Notes: a model not told the origin generated them from the sequence alone. DNA of 64,000 nucleotides from Bifidobacterium actinocoloniiforme DSM 22766 (GCF_001263395.1 NZ_CP011786.1:434001-498000), one strand, 5' to 3'. Positions 53,862-62,546 are shown, counted from the first letter of the stretch. Made by a program: numbers and translations.

Positions 53862-53914
53862 TTGCCAAAGTGATGTTCTGTTGTATAAAAGTACTTTATG
53901 ATATAAAGTACTTT
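53862..53914 (+). promoter_or_regulatory. Promoter with doubled palindromic operator (AAAGTACTTT x2)
   Basis: TTGCCA (53862-53867) and TATAAA (53884-53889) are 16 bp apart. AAAGTACTTT occurs at 53888-53897 and again at 53905-53914, and the whole 27 bp reads as a near-perfect larger palindrome. It covers the -10 box and start point of the membrane protein/HTH operon, so the HTH protein downstream is the obvious candidate for binding it. Confidence 0.75.
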
Positions 53915-53961
53915 TTATCGGGGGATGTTCAATTGATGACGCACAACAGAAAGGCAGCACA

Positions 53962-54657
53962 ATGACGAAGTTCGATGAAGCCAACCATTGTCCAAGCGTG
54001 GCCGGCGACCCTGAATCAATCAGCGATCCCGCCACCGCTATGCGCATCATCGCAAGTGACCAGTCCAAGCTGAACGCCCGGTTCGCCGGCCGAAAACAGG
54101 TGATCTTCCTGGTCTGGGGGCTGGCATGGCTGGTGGGCTACCTGGTTCTGGCCTTCTCATCCATGACCCACCACGGGGAGCCGCAAGGGTGGGCCTACGT
54201 CCTGTTCGCCATCGCGCTGCTTTGCGGAGCTGTGCTCTTCGTGGCCTTCCATGTCCGGGCCAGTCGGGGATGGCGTGGGCAATCGCAGCTGAAAGGCGCA
54301 GCCTATGCCTGGTCCTGGCTGTTCGCCTTCGCGGCGGGCATGTCGATTTGCGGCCTGATCGTAGTGCATTTCGACCTGAGCGACTCGATGTCATGGCTTC
54401 TTTACAATAGCGTGGCGGCTTTCATCGTCGGCCTGCAATATATGGCTGGCGGTCTCTTAGGCAACTTCGACCTGCCCATGTACCTTGGCGGGCTCTTCAT
54501 GCTGGTGCTCTCGGTCGCCATGCTCCTGCTGACCAGCACCGTGGGCTTCTTCGTGATGGCCTTGCTGGGCGGAGGCAGTTTCCTTACGCTGGCTCTGGTT
54601 GTGCGCATCAACTCCCGGCGGCACAGCACTTCCGGGGTTGAGGGTGGGCGAGCATGA
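53962..54657 (+). CDS. Membrane protein of unknown function, paired with an HTH regulator
   Basis: A 231-residue protein. After ~45 polar residues (MTKFDEANHCPSVAGDPESI) come about six helices, for example VIFLVWGLAWLVGYLVLAF, WAYVLFAIALLCGAVLFVAF and MYLGGLFMLVLSVAMLLL. I do not recognise the family. AAAGG lies 8 nt upstream of the ATG. Its stop overlaps the start of the HTH gene (ATGA), and a double operator sits on the shared promoter. Similar pairs in Gram-positives often involve transporters or sensors, but nothing in this sequence settles a role. Confidence 0.8.
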   Translation: MTKFDEANHCPSVAGDPESISDPATAMRIIASDQSKLNARFAGRKQVIFLVWGLAWLVGYLVLAFSSMTHHGEPQGWAYVLFAIALLCGAVLFVAFHVRASRGWRGQSQLKGAAYAWSWLFAFAAGMSICGLIVVHFDLSDSMSWLLYNSVAAFIVGLQYMAGGLLGNFDLPMYLGGLFMLVLSVAMLLLTSTVGFFVMALLGGGSFLTLALVVRINSRRHSTSGVEGGRA

Positions 54658-54977
54658 GCGGGGATCTTGATCCGGTCATCCACGCCGCCTCGCGTTTGCG
54701 CATTATGGCTGTCCTGTCCCATATGGAAGCGGATGGGGAGATGTCGTTCGAGAACCTGCGTCAACTGTTGGATATGACCGCAGGCAACCTCTCGGTCCAC
54801 GCGGGCAAGCTTGAGCAGGCCGGTTACGTGCGCATCGCCAAGACCTTCGAAGGCCGTAAGCCAGCCACCTACCTGTCTTTGACGGACAAGGGCCGGGCCG
54901 CCTACCAGAACTACTTGCTGCAACTGCGCGCGCTGCTGACAGGGGAAGGCACCGCAAAGGGCGAGTCGGAGGGGTGA
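54654..54977 (+). CDS. Winged-helix transcriptional regulator (HTH_34/MarR-like)
   Basis: A 107-residue small winged-helix protein. IHAASRLRIMAVLSHMEADG precedes the helix-turn-helix FENLRQLLDMTAGNLSVHAG and a wing VRIAKTFEGRKPATYLSLTD. This matches the small transcriptional regulators of the PF13601 type (ArsR/MarR-like fold). It is translationally coupled to the membrane gene and probably binds the AAAGTACTTT repeats upstream of that gene. Confidence 0.88.
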   Translation: MSGDLDPVIHAASRLRIMAVLSHMEADGEMSFENLRQLLDMTAGNLSVHAGKLEQAGYVRIAKTFEGRKPATYLSLTDKGRAAYQNYLLQLRALLTGEGTAKGESEG

Positions 54978-55064
54978 AGTCCCGGCGGTCCAGGTACCCA
55001 GGCGTCTGGACCGTATCCTTCCCTCCCTTGGCGCCCCTGACCCATCCGATTCGACACGCCAAGT

Positions 55065-55093
55065 TTGCGGAAGGGCGGGCGCTCCGCTACTAT
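55065..55093 (+). promoter_or_regulatory. tRNA-Asn promoter
   Basis: TTGCGG and TACTAT are separated by 17 bp and end 36 bp before the tRNA. Confidence 0.5.
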
Positions 55094-55129
55094 ACATAAA
55101 TTGTGTTCAGCGAAAGTTGAACGCCGCAT

Positions 55130-55202
55130 TCCCGCGTAGCTCAGTTGGCAGAGCGTCTGACTGTTAATCAGAATGTCGCTGGTTCAAGCCCAGCCGCGGG
55201 AG
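55130..55202 (+). tRNA. tRNA-Asn (anticodon GTT)
   Basis: Acceptor TCCCGCG pairs with CGCGGGA, the anticodon stem TCTGA/TCAGA holds CTGTTAA so the anticodon is GTT, and the T arm is GCTGGTTCAAGCCCAGC. CCA is not encoded. Confidence 0.96.
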
Positions 55203-55338
55203 CTCGTCTCCTGGAGAGTGATTGGTTCTCCTTAATTTGCAGGTTTCCTGCCTCCTTGTGAAGTTTCATACGCATTCGCGTAAGCCCTCCCTTTGGAACC
55301 GTGATTCGTAATAGGCTTGTAGTAGCCCTTGCGCGGTG

Positions 55339-55366
55339 TTGACGATGACCCGCTCCAAGGTATTCC
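55339..55366 (+). promoter_or_regulatory. Possible promoter of the pyruvate oxidase gene
   Basis: TTGACG and TATTCC are 16 bp apart, giving a ~38-nt leader. The -10 box is weak. Confidence 0.35.
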
Positions 55367-55410
55367 AAGCAGACTGACCCATCTCGTCTGCCCCGTACAG
55401 GAGGTTGTGC

Positions 55411-57177
55411 ATGTCAAACGGAACGACTGCCGAAGGCAGGATCAACGCGGGCGACGCGGTATTGCGAGTTCTGGAGCAGTGGGGGGTGCCGCGCATCTAT
55501 GGTCTTCCCGGAGGCTCTTTCGACTCGATGATGAATGCCCTCCACAACGAGCGCGAGCGCGTGGATTTCATCCAAGTTCGTCATGAGGAAGCGGGCGCTA
55601 TCGCGGCCGCCGCCGAAGCCAAGCTGACTGGACGCATCGGCGTCTGCTTCGGGTCCTCCGGCCCCGGTGCGGCCCACCTGCTCAACGGCCTGTACGACGC
55701 TAGGGAGGACGGCGTACCCGTCTTGGCGCTCGTCGGCGAGGTGCCCCAGCAATTCATGAACACGGACTTCTTCCAAGCCATGGACGAAGTGCCGATGTTC
55801 ACCGACGTGGCAGTCTTCGACAAGGCCGCCACCAACGCCCAGGGTCTGCCCGTCCTGGTTGATGAGGCCATCCGCCGCGCTTATAAGTACAAGGGCGTCT
55901 CGGTGGTCATCATCCCCAAGGACCTGGCCTGGGACGACATCGTCGATCTGCCGGTGGCCACCGCGAAGAACTTCCGCGAACCGGCTCCGATTCCGCCCCG
56001 CCCCGATTTGATTCAGGAGGCGGTCAAGCTCGTCCAGTCGGCCGAACGCCCTCTGCTGTATTTTGGTATAGGGGCCAAGGACGCTCATGACGAGCTGATT
56101 GAAATGTCAGAGAAGTTCAGGATGCCTCTGACTTCAACTTTTCCTGCAAAGGGCATCGTAGAGGACGGCTACCCGGCTTACCTGCAGTCCGCTGGCCGCG
56201 TAGCCACAAAAACCGCCAATGAGGCCCAGTACGCCTGTGACGTGATGCTCTGGGTGGGCTCCGACAACCCCTTCGGCTCCCAACTCGTATCGCCTCACAC
56301 AAGGATCGTTCAGATCGACACCGACGGCGCCAAGTTGGGCAAGCGCTTTGAGCCCGAGGTGGCCCTGGCCATCCAAGCGGACGCCAAGCTGGCCCTGCGA
56401 GCGATTTTGGACGCCGGTCAGGAGCAGGAGTCCAAGCCCTTCTTCCGGGCCTGCATCAAGAGCAAGGAGAACTGGAACGAGTGGATCGACTCCTTCAAGG
56501 ACGATGCCTCTACCCCGCTACGACCCGAGCCCATTTTCAACATCATTAACGAGCAGATGGAGGATGATGACATCTTCATCCCCGACGTGGGCAATGTGGA
56601 CATCAACTTCCTACGCCTGGCCAAGATCAAGCCGTCCAACCGTTGGTGCGTCTCCGGCAAGCACGCCACGATGGGCTTCGCGGTCCCAGGCGCTTTGGCG
56701 GCCAAGCTGGAGTACCCGGATTCCACCGTCTACTCCCTGTCGGGCGACGGCGGTTTCGCCATGCTGAGCGAGGAGGTTCTGGCCCAGCTCAAGTACAACG
56801 CGCCGGTCATCAACGTGGTCTTCTCCAACGAGTCCTTGGGCTTCATCGAGGCCGAGCAGCTGGATGACTCCCATCAGCCCTTGTCTGGCGTGGACCTGCC
56901 GGACACGGACTGGGCCAAGGTGGGCGAGGGCTACGGGGCACTGGGCTTCACAGTGCGCACCCTGGACGATGCTAAACGGGCGTTCGCCGAGGCTAGGGCC
57001 GCCGACAAGCCCTCGGTCATCGACGTCAAGCTCACCCGCGAGCGTCCATTGGACACCCGCTACATGCACTTCTCCGAGACTTGCGAGGATCCCGAGCAGG
57101 TTAAGCGGTTCCAGGACCGTCTGCAGGCTGGTTCGCTCAAGTCCCTGGCATACTGGATGGCCCAGGAGAGCAAGTAA
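55411..57177 (+). CDS. Pyruvate oxidase (H2O2-forming, SpxB/Pox-like)
   Basis: A 588-residue ThDP/FAD enzyme. The N-terminal PYR domain has YGLPGGSFDSMMNAL and the ThDP Glu in VRHEEAGAIAAAAEAKLTG; then CFGSSGPGAAHLLNGLYDAR and DGVPVLALVGEV, a pattern close to lactic-acid-bacterial pyruvate oxidase. The C-terminal PP domain carries the GDG motif SLSGDGGFAMLSEEVLAQ followed by NAPVINVVFSNESLGFIEAE. It converts pyruvate, phosphate and O2 to acetyl phosphate, CO2 and H2O2. The ATG at 55411 has CAGGAGG ~7 nt upstream. Acetolactate synthase or glyoxylate carboligase are less likely. Confidence 0.88.
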   Translation: MSNGTTAEGRINAGDAVLRVLEQWGVPRIYGLPGGSFDSMMNALHNERERVDFIQVRHEEAGAIAAAAEAKLTGRIGVCFGSSGPGAAHLLNGLYDAREDGVPVLALVGEVPQQFMNTDFFQAMDEVPMFTDVAVFDKAATNAQGLPVLVDEAIRRAYKYKGVSVVIIPKDLAWDDIVDLPVATAKNFREPAPIPPRPDLIQEAVKLVQSAERPLLYFGIGAKDAHDELIEMSEKFRMPLTSTFPAKGIVEDGYPAYLQSAGRVATKTANEAQYACDVMLWVGSDNPFGSQLVSPHTRIVQIDTDGAKLGKRFEPEVALAIQADAKLALRAILDAGQEQESKPFFRACIKSKENWNEWIDSFKDDASTPLRPEPIFNIINEQMEDDDIFIPDVGNVDINFLRLAKIKPSNRWCVSGKHATMGFAVPGALAAKLEYPDSTVYSLSGDGGFAMLSEEVLAQLKYNAPVINVVFSNESLGFIEAEQLDDSHQPLSGVDLPDTDWAKVGEGYGALGFTVRTLDDAKRAFAEARAADKPSVIDVKLTRERPLDTRYMHFSETCEDPEQVKRFQDRLQAGSLKSLAYWMAQESK

Positions 57178-57319
57178 GTGCTCCAGCGGCGTGAGCGCTT
57201 ATGGAGGGGGGAGGGTTACCTGAGCCGATGAGTCGGCCGAACCGAGTGAGGGCCCCGGTCCGGTCGGCTTCGCCTCGCGCGGTTTGTCGTCATCAAGCCC
57301 GCCTGCGAGCGGGACCTCG

Positions 57320-57335
57320 GCACATTCGACCACAT
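57320..57335 (+). repeat. 16-bp repeat GCACATTCGACCACAT, copy 2
   Basis: Exact copy of 47077-47092. It sits in the 250-bp gap after the pyruvate oxidase gene, where I see nothing else but a small CCCGC/GCGGG stem. A single 16-bp coincidence in 64 kb is not very improbable, but both copies being non-coding is. Confidence 0.3.
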
Positions 57336-57427
57336 TGCCTTGTGAGCCTGGCCTCCGCCGGCTACCGGGGCGAGAATAGGGTTCCTGACCGGCGGTCGTC
57401 GGTCTGAAGCGCAGGGAGCCCATTGTG

Positions 57428-58060
57428 ATGAGTGAATCGGAGTCAAACCGACGGCTGGCAGTCCGCCGCCGAGCCATGAGGCGTTGGTTGGCGGTGCGTC
57501 GCGCGCTCAGGCTTCGAGCTCTTGCCATGGCGCTGCTCGTGCTGGGCCTGGGCCTGCTACCGGTTTCGCCCCTAGCTTCGGCAGCCCTTCCTCCGTCCGG
57601 TTCCCCACAGCGGGGAGTGGCAGGGGAGGGCTCCGGAGGGTGCGGTCCAGCTTGGCTTTGGCCGTTAGCGCCCGCCGATGGCGGCCCGCCAAGGATTCTT
57701 GCGGCTTTTGACAATCCGTCCAAGCCCTGGATGCCCGGTCACCGAGGCGTAGACTTGCAGGCCGCGGTCTCCGAGCCTATATTGGCGCCCGAATCCGGTG
57801 TCATCTCCTTTGCTGGGACGGTGGGCGGCAAGGATGTCGTCAGCCTCAGAATAGGGGGATTGACCTCCAGTTTCGAACCTGCCACAACCCAGAAGCCCTT
57901 GGGGAGCCGGGTGGCACGTGGACAGGCGTTCGCTAGGGTCGAAGGCGGTTCCGACCATTGCGATGGGCGCTGCCTGCACTGGGGGTTACGCCATGATCGT
58001 AAGAGCTACCTGGATCCAATCGGGCGAACCCACGCTCACAGGATCGTGCTGAAACCATGA
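57428..58060 (+). CDS. Secreted M23-family peptidase-like protein
   Basis: A 210-residue exported protein. A very basic N terminus (RRLAVRRRAMRRWLAVRRAL) precedes a signal helix (LAMALLVLGLGLLPVSPLAS). The M23 (LytM) domain follows: GHRGVDLQAAVSEPILAPES with the H...D zinc ligands, and GRCLHWGLRHD near the end, where HxH would be expected as H-W-G. It may cut or bind cell-wall peptides. The ATG at 57428 has AGGGAG 9 nt upstream. Actinobacterial M23 genes often lie close to rpsB, which is 5 kb downstream here. Confidence 0.83.
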   Translation: MSESESNRRLAVRRRAMRRWLAVRRALRLRALAMALLVLGLGLLPVSPLASAALPPSGSPQRGVAGEGSGGCGPAWLWPLAPADGGPPRILAAFDNPSKPWMPGHRGVDLQAAVSEPILAPESGVISFAGTVGGKDVVSLRIGGLTSSFEPATTQKPLGSRVARGQAFARVEGGSDHCDGRCLHWGLRHDRKSYLDPIGRTHAHRIVLKP

Positions 58061-58107
58061 CCGGTGAGCGTCTGCTGGGCCCAAAATAAGCTTATGCAAC
58101 CTCGCCG

Positions 58108-59742
58108 TCAGAGCCCGGCATCGGCCAGTTTGATATAGCCGGTGTCAATGAGCGAGCTCTTCAAATTCGATGCCGAGACGGCGAGCAGGGGCCGGGACAG
58201 CACGGGAAGCTGCCGCCCTTGCCGGTTCTGCTGGCTGACGTATTCCAAGCCCGTCAGTCCTTGGCCTGCGTTTAAGCTGCGGCAGACCACAGCCAGTTCA
58301 TTGGCCAATCCTTGCCGGTCCTCAATGCCGGTCATCCACTGCCGGCCCTTCACGATCTGGGGGATATTGTAGGTGTAGGCGCCGTAGCCCGTGATGATCG
58401 GCCACCGGTGTTCGTTCTGCGAGGCCTCATTGGATCGGTCCCGTCCCTCTTGATCGCCCTGCTCGCTGGAGTTGGAGCTGTCGGAGGGTCTGGGGTGCGG
58501 AACCGCGTGGCGTTGGAGGTCCTTCTTACCGGTCATATTGCCGACGATGTCACCGATCGAGATTTCGGGGTTGACGTCGGCGGAGGAGCCGGTGTACCCC
58601 ATGTCGGTCAGGGCGGAGATCGCGCCGGAAGCGATGAAGTCGTTCATGGCGATGACACCATCGATGCGCTGGCTCTTGCCAGCAGCCTCCGCTTTCTCCA
58701 TCCGAGCGGTCAACTGCTTATCCGAGATCCCGATGTCCGAACCCGGGTCGAACGCCACTGCGCGCCAGTCCTGTTCGCTGCTCTTGCCGTCCAAAAGCCC
58801 GGAGGGGCTGATGGCCCGTCCGTCCCGGAAGTACGGAGCCAGCACCCCCCATACCCCCTTGAAAGCATCCTGGGCGAAGCGGTCGGCCGAGGCGTTGGCC
58901 TGTGGGTCCTCCCGATCGGAAGCGCTTCGGGGGAGCATCACCTCCACTGCGCGTGGGTCGGTTCTGCTGGCCTTGTCGAGCTCAAGCTTGCTAACCAACT
59001 GCTGGGCCTGCAGGCGCCCTACCGCCTCGGCATTGGACATGCCCACCAGCAGGTCGGGCGTGAGCGTGGGCAGGTCGCTGGAGAGCAAGACCACGTGCAT
59101 GCCATCCTTTTGGGCCAGTTTGAGAGAGGATACCAGCCGCTGGTAAGCGTTGTCCTCCTGCTGGCGCTCGTCTTCCGCCTTGTCGCCGCTGCCGGGGTTT
59201 TCGGACTGGTCGGTTTTCCTGGAACCCGCCTGTTCCTTCTGCGGTTGCTGGATGGGGTATCCGACGTAATCGCCGTACTGCCTGGCAAGGGCATCGGGCT
59301 GGGCCGCCGGCGCCACGACCAGGGTTGTAGCCCGGGCCGCCGCCGACTTGGAGGGCGATGGGGCACCGTCGCTGCGGGCGCGGTGGGAGAGGTGGGATAC
59401 CACGTAGTCCTGCACCTGCCGGCTCTGCTCGTCCAGGTTCTTGCCGGTGCTGGTCGTGACCTGGTCCTTGTCGAATCCCAGCTTGGTCAGCGCGTCTTTG
59501 AGCTCAGGGGTGAATGCCGCCCACTTGTTTATCGGTGTGTGCTGGGACAGTGTAAGGCCGTCGGAAGGGGTGAAAATCGCCGCCGCTTGCGTCGTCTGCG
59601 TGCTGGCGGTCGGCTGCTTGGGGGAGGCCTCAGGGGCCGGTTCGCTCCAGGAGCAGGCCGACGCGCTGACCAGCAGGCACACGCCCACCGCTGCGCTTAC
59701 CGTTTTGGTGACCACTGCTTGTGCGCGTGTGAGCTCCACCAC
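58108..59742 (-). CDS. Sugar-binding-type lipoprotein (Peripla_BP_4-like) with unusual insertions
   Basis: A 544-residue lipoprotein with lipobox VSASAC (Cys30). The core follows the ABC sugar-binding fold: TLVVAPAAQPDALARQYGDY, LLSSDLPTLTPDLLVGMSNA, and DGVIAMNDFIASGAISALTD. It is much longer than usual (~350) because of two hydrophilic insertions, residues ~168-200 (KEQAGSRKTDQSENPGSGDK and on) and ~420-442 (PSDSSNSSEQGDQEGRDRSN). Start is a GTG at 59742 or 59739 after GAAGGAG. No permease genes are adjacent, so it may be a sensor or serve a distant transporter. Confidence 0.75.
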   Translation of the reverse strand: MVELTRAQAVVTKTVSAAVGVCLLVSASACSWSEPAPEASPKQPTASTQTTQAAAIFTPSDGLTLSQHTPINKWAAFTPELKDALTKLGFDKDQVTTSTGKNLDEQSRQVQDYVVSHLSHRARSDGAPSPSKSAAARATTLVVAPAAQPDALARQYGDYVGYPIQQPQKEQAGSRKTDQSENPGSGDKAEDERQQEDNAYQRLVSSLKLAQKDGMHVVLLSSDLPTLTPDLLVGMSNAEAVGRLQAQQLVSKLELDKASRTDPRAVEVMLPRSASDREDPQANASADRFAQDAFKGVWGVLAPYFRDGRAISPSGLLDGKSSEQDWRAVAFDPGSDIGISDKQLTARMEKAEAAGKSQRIDGVIAMNDFIASGAISALTDMGYTGSSADVNPEISIGDIVGNMTGKKDLQRHAVPHPRPSDSSNSSEQGDQEGRDRSNEASQNEHRWPIITGYGAYTYNIPQIVKGRQWMTGIEDRQGLANELAVVCRSLNAGQGLTGLEYVSQQNRQGRQLPVLSRPLLAVSASNLKSSLIDTGYIKLADAGL

Positions 59743-59933
59743 CGCTCCTTCGTATGTTTCGTGTGTGCGCCCCTAACCACCGAGACTAGGCAGAGGCGGG
59801 CTGACAGGTCCCCATTGTATGGCCTTGCATCCACATGCGCACACTCCACAGGGCTGCGCTTGCCGCTGGCGGAGCATGCTTGCGAAACTGATGGCGCGGG
59901 CCGTGACCCCAGGATCGGCCACATGGAGAGAAA

Positions 59934-60491
59934 GTGGATGCTATGAGCGAAGCGGTTTCTGGCCGAGCCGGGCTTGGCCCTGTGACGATGTCCCATCCTG
60001 CGCAATGCTGGCCCAAGAGGCAGGGCTCCGACCGGATGTCCATACGGACCTCCATCCCCATAGGCGGCGGGACGGGACTGACCCTTCCGGTGCGGTACGT
60101 GGACGCCGAACTGGCATGGAGGCCCCCGGACCTGTCCCTGGTCCACTCCCTGGCAGGCCAGGCCTCCTTGCTCGCTTGCAAGGCCTTCGATGTGGCGCGT
60201 GGGCACTTCGACCCCCGCTTGTTGTCCGGTTCGCTCACCCCCACCTGCCTGGAGCGCCTGACCTTATTCGCCCGCATCTTGGAGGGCTCGGATTTCGGCA
60301 GAGTGCGAAAGGCGGATTTCGGTTGGTCCTTCCCGCCGATCGTGCCGATGGAGGCTGAATTGTTCGCGGTGTGGCCTGGACGATTTGAAGCCGTGGTATC
60401 CCTGTCCCATGTCAAGGAGCACTTCCGGGCCAATGTCTCCTTGGAGGCCCGGGGAGGCGGTTGGATTTGCACCTTGCTCGACCTGGGCTGA
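59934..60491 (+). CDS. Rv3235-like (DUF6459) family protein
   Basis: A 185-residue cytoplasmic protein. The region ~85-185 (SLLACKAFDVARGHFDPRLL ... LERLTLFARILEGSDFGRVRK ... EAELFAVWPGRFEAVVSLSH) has the spacing of the actinobacterial Rv3235 family, usually found near secA or wag31-type genes and of unknown function. The N-terminal ~60 residues are low-complexity. The start is uncertain: GTG at 59934 is 3 nt after GGAGAG, ATG at 59943 is 12 nt after it. Confidence 0.6.
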   Translation: MDAMSEAVSGRAGLGPVTMSHPAQCWPKRQGSDRMSIRTSIPIGGGTGLTLPVRYVDAELAWRPPDLSLVHSLAGQASLLACKAFDVARGHFDPRLLSGSLTPTCLERLTLFARILEGSDFGRVRKADFGWSFPPIVPMEAELFAVWPGRFEAVVSLSHVKEHFRANVSLEARGGGWICTLLDLG

Positions 60492-60517
60492 ATCAGGCCA
60501 TTGACGGGCCCAACTCA

Positions 60518-60523
60518 TATAGT
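60518..60523 (+). promoter_or_regulatory. -10 box TATAGT for the second acyl-CoA ligase
   Basis: TATAGT ends exactly 7 nt before the ATG at 60531, with no ribosome-binding site between. Confidence 0.6.
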
Positions 60524-60530
60524 TGAGAGT

Positions 60531-62546
60531 ATGTTGCGTGAATACAAAGTCGAGGATATGCATCCGACGACCGACAAGGACACTATTTATTCTCTCCTGG
60601 CCCACCGCGTCGAGCGCGATCCCCAGGACTTGATCGCCCAGTGGCAGGACCCGGACAGCCGCGCCTGGCACGACGTGACCGCGGGGCAGATGCAGGAGCG
60701 GGTTCGCCAGGTCGCCAAGGGGCTTCTGGCCCTGGGCGTGCGCAAGGGATCCATGGTCGTGATTTACTCGGCCACCTGCTATGACTGGGGGGTCACCGAC
60801 TTCGCATGCGCAGCAATCGGCGCGGTCTCGGTGCCTATCTACGAGACCGATTCGCCTAAGCAGGCCGAGTCGATCGTCAAGGATGTGGACTGCGTCATCG
60901 CTTTCGCCGGCGACGCCGAACACGCCCAGGTCCTGGAGCGGCTGCGCGACGACCTGCCTAGCGTCAAGTATGTCTTCAACTTCCAGGCCGAGGGCCTGAA
61001 CGCCGTGTGCGATTTCGGCCAGTCGGTCACCGACCAGGAACTGGACCAGGCGATCTCCCAGGTGAGCGCCGACGACCTGGCCACAATCGTCTACACCTCG
61101 GGCTCCACCGGCAAGTCCAAGGGCGTCATGCTCTCCAGCAGGAACTTCACCCATATCGTGTTCGCGGGCTGGGAGGTCCTCTACCACATGCTGGCGGCCC
61201 CCACCAGGCTCATGCTTTTCCTGCCCCTGGCCCATTGCTTCGCCCGGTACATCCAGTACGTGGCGATCGGCGCCCAGGGCGTAGTCGGTTATGTCTCCAA
61301 CACCCGTCACCTCCTGACGGACCTGCGCTCCTTCCGGCCGACCTACCTGCTGGCCGTGCCCAGGGTCTTCGAGAAGGTGTACAACGCAGCATCCCAGAAG
61401 GCCGGCACTGGGCTGACTGGCCGCATTTTCGCTGGTGCTTTCCAACACTTCGTCAACTGGTCCAAGGATGAGCAGGGAGGCCGTGGCCATTCGCTGACCG
61501 CGCGTATGCAACACTCCTTCTATATGAAGGCCGTGGGTGGCAGCATTCGTTCGGCCCTGGGCTCGAACTTGAGCTTCCTGGCTTGTGGCGGCGCGCCGAT
61601 GAACGCCGACCTGGCCCACTTCTTCAACGGGATCGACGGCATCACCTTCATTCAGGGCTATGGCATGACTGAGACCGCCGCCCCTTGCTGCGTCAACTTC
61701 GAGGACGCCAATGAAGTGGGCTCCGTCGGCCGGCCGGGCCCCGGCATCGCGGTGCGGTTGAATGATGACGACGAGCTGATGGTCAAAGGCCCCTGCGTGT
61801 TCATGGGCTACTATAAGAACCCGCAGATGGACGCCACGGTTAAGGAGCCGGATGGCTGGCTGCACACCGGCGACCTGGCGAGGATCGACGATCATGGCTT
61901 CGTCTTCATCACCGGCCGCAAGAAAGACATCATCATCACCGCCGGCGGCAAGAACGTCTCGCCCGCGCCTATGGAGGAGACCATCTGCACCTGCCCGATC
62001 GTCTCCCAGGCCGTAGTGGTCGGCGACGGTCGCCCGTTCGTTGGCGCGCTCGTCACCCTGGATGCCGGAATGCTGGGCGCCTGGCTTAAATCCCAGCATT
62101 TGGACGAGTCGATGGGGGTGGAGCAGGCCTCGCACAACGATGCGGTGCGGGCTTTCATCCAGCAGTATGTGGACCAGGCCAACAGCGATGTATCCCGGGC
62201 CGAGTCAGTGCGCAAGTTCGTCATCCTCGACCAGGACTTCACTGAGGAGGACGGCACGATGACCCCCTCCCTCAAGGTGGTTCGCCCCAAGGTCCTGGAG
62301 CACTACGCCGACGTGATCGACCACGTGCTTTACGCTCCCAAGCCCGCAGGCGCCAAGCCCGCCTCGGCGCCAAAGCTGCGCGTCAAGGCGCCCGAGGCGG
62401 TGGCTCCTGTGCTCTCCAAGGCCAAGGACAGCGTGAGCGGGTCTCTGGCTACGGTCACCGAACGCCTGCGTGAGGCCAAGGCCGGTGAGCAGGACGAGGC
62501 CGAGCCTCGTCAAGACAGCGACAGCGACCAGCATGAAGGGGAGTGA
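60531..62546 (+). CDS. Long-chain fatty acid-CoA ligase (AMP-forming), second copy
   Basis: A 671-residue ANL ligase, paralogue of 38337-40376. Motifs are [49 protein letters not shown] and the Lys region [20 protein letters not shown]. The C-terminal ~80 residues are Ala/Lys/Pro-rich ([20 protein letters not shown]) then acidic, an added tail. The ATG at 60531 is fixed by a TATAGT box 7 nt before it; the open frame extends to 60501 only by chance. It overlaps def (GTGA). Confidence 0.9.
   Translation: MLREYKVEDMHPTTDKDTIYSLLAHRVERDPQDLIAQWQDPDSRAWHDVTAGQMQERVRQVAKGLLALGVRKGSMVVIYSATCYDWGVTDFACAAIGAVSVPIYETDSPKQAESIVKDVDCVIAFAGDAEHAQVLERLRDDLPSVKYVFNFQAEGLNAVCDFGQSVTDQELDQAISQVSADDLATIVYTSGSTGKSKGVMLSSRNFTHIVFAGWEVLYHMLAAPTRLMLFLPLAHCFARYIQYVAIGAQGVVGYVSNTRHLLTDLRSFRPTYLLAVPRVFEKVYNAASQKAGTGLTGRIFAGAFQHFVNWSKDEQGGRGHSLTARMQHSFYMKAVGGSIRSALGSNLSFLACGGAPMNADLAHFFNGIDGITFIQGYGMTETAAPCCVNFEDANEVGSVGRPGPGIAVRLNDDDELMVKGPCVFMGYYKNPQMDATVKEPDGWLHTGDLARIDDHGFVFITGRKKDIIITAGGKNVSPAPMEETICTCPIVSQAVVVGDGRPFVGALVTLDAGMLGAWLKSQHLDESMGVEQASHNDAVRAFIQQYVDQANSDVSRAESVRKFVILDQDFTEEDGTMTPSLKVVRPKVLEHYADVIDHVLYAPKPAGAKPASAPKLRVKAPEAVAPVLSKAKDSVSGSLATVTERLREAKAGEQDEAEPRQDSDSDQHEGE

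Noticed and set aside
55168-55496. Minus-strand frames beside tRNA-Asn, including one ending AAGLEPATF
   Set aside because: The AAGLEPATF type ending is the known artefact of reading a tRNA in antisense. The other frame (MGQSAWNTLERVIVNTAQGL) looks protein-like but is short and matches nothing I know.
60264-62135. 623-codon open frame on the minus strand
   Set aside because: Antisense of the acyl-CoA ligase gene, whose motifs are clear on the plus strand.
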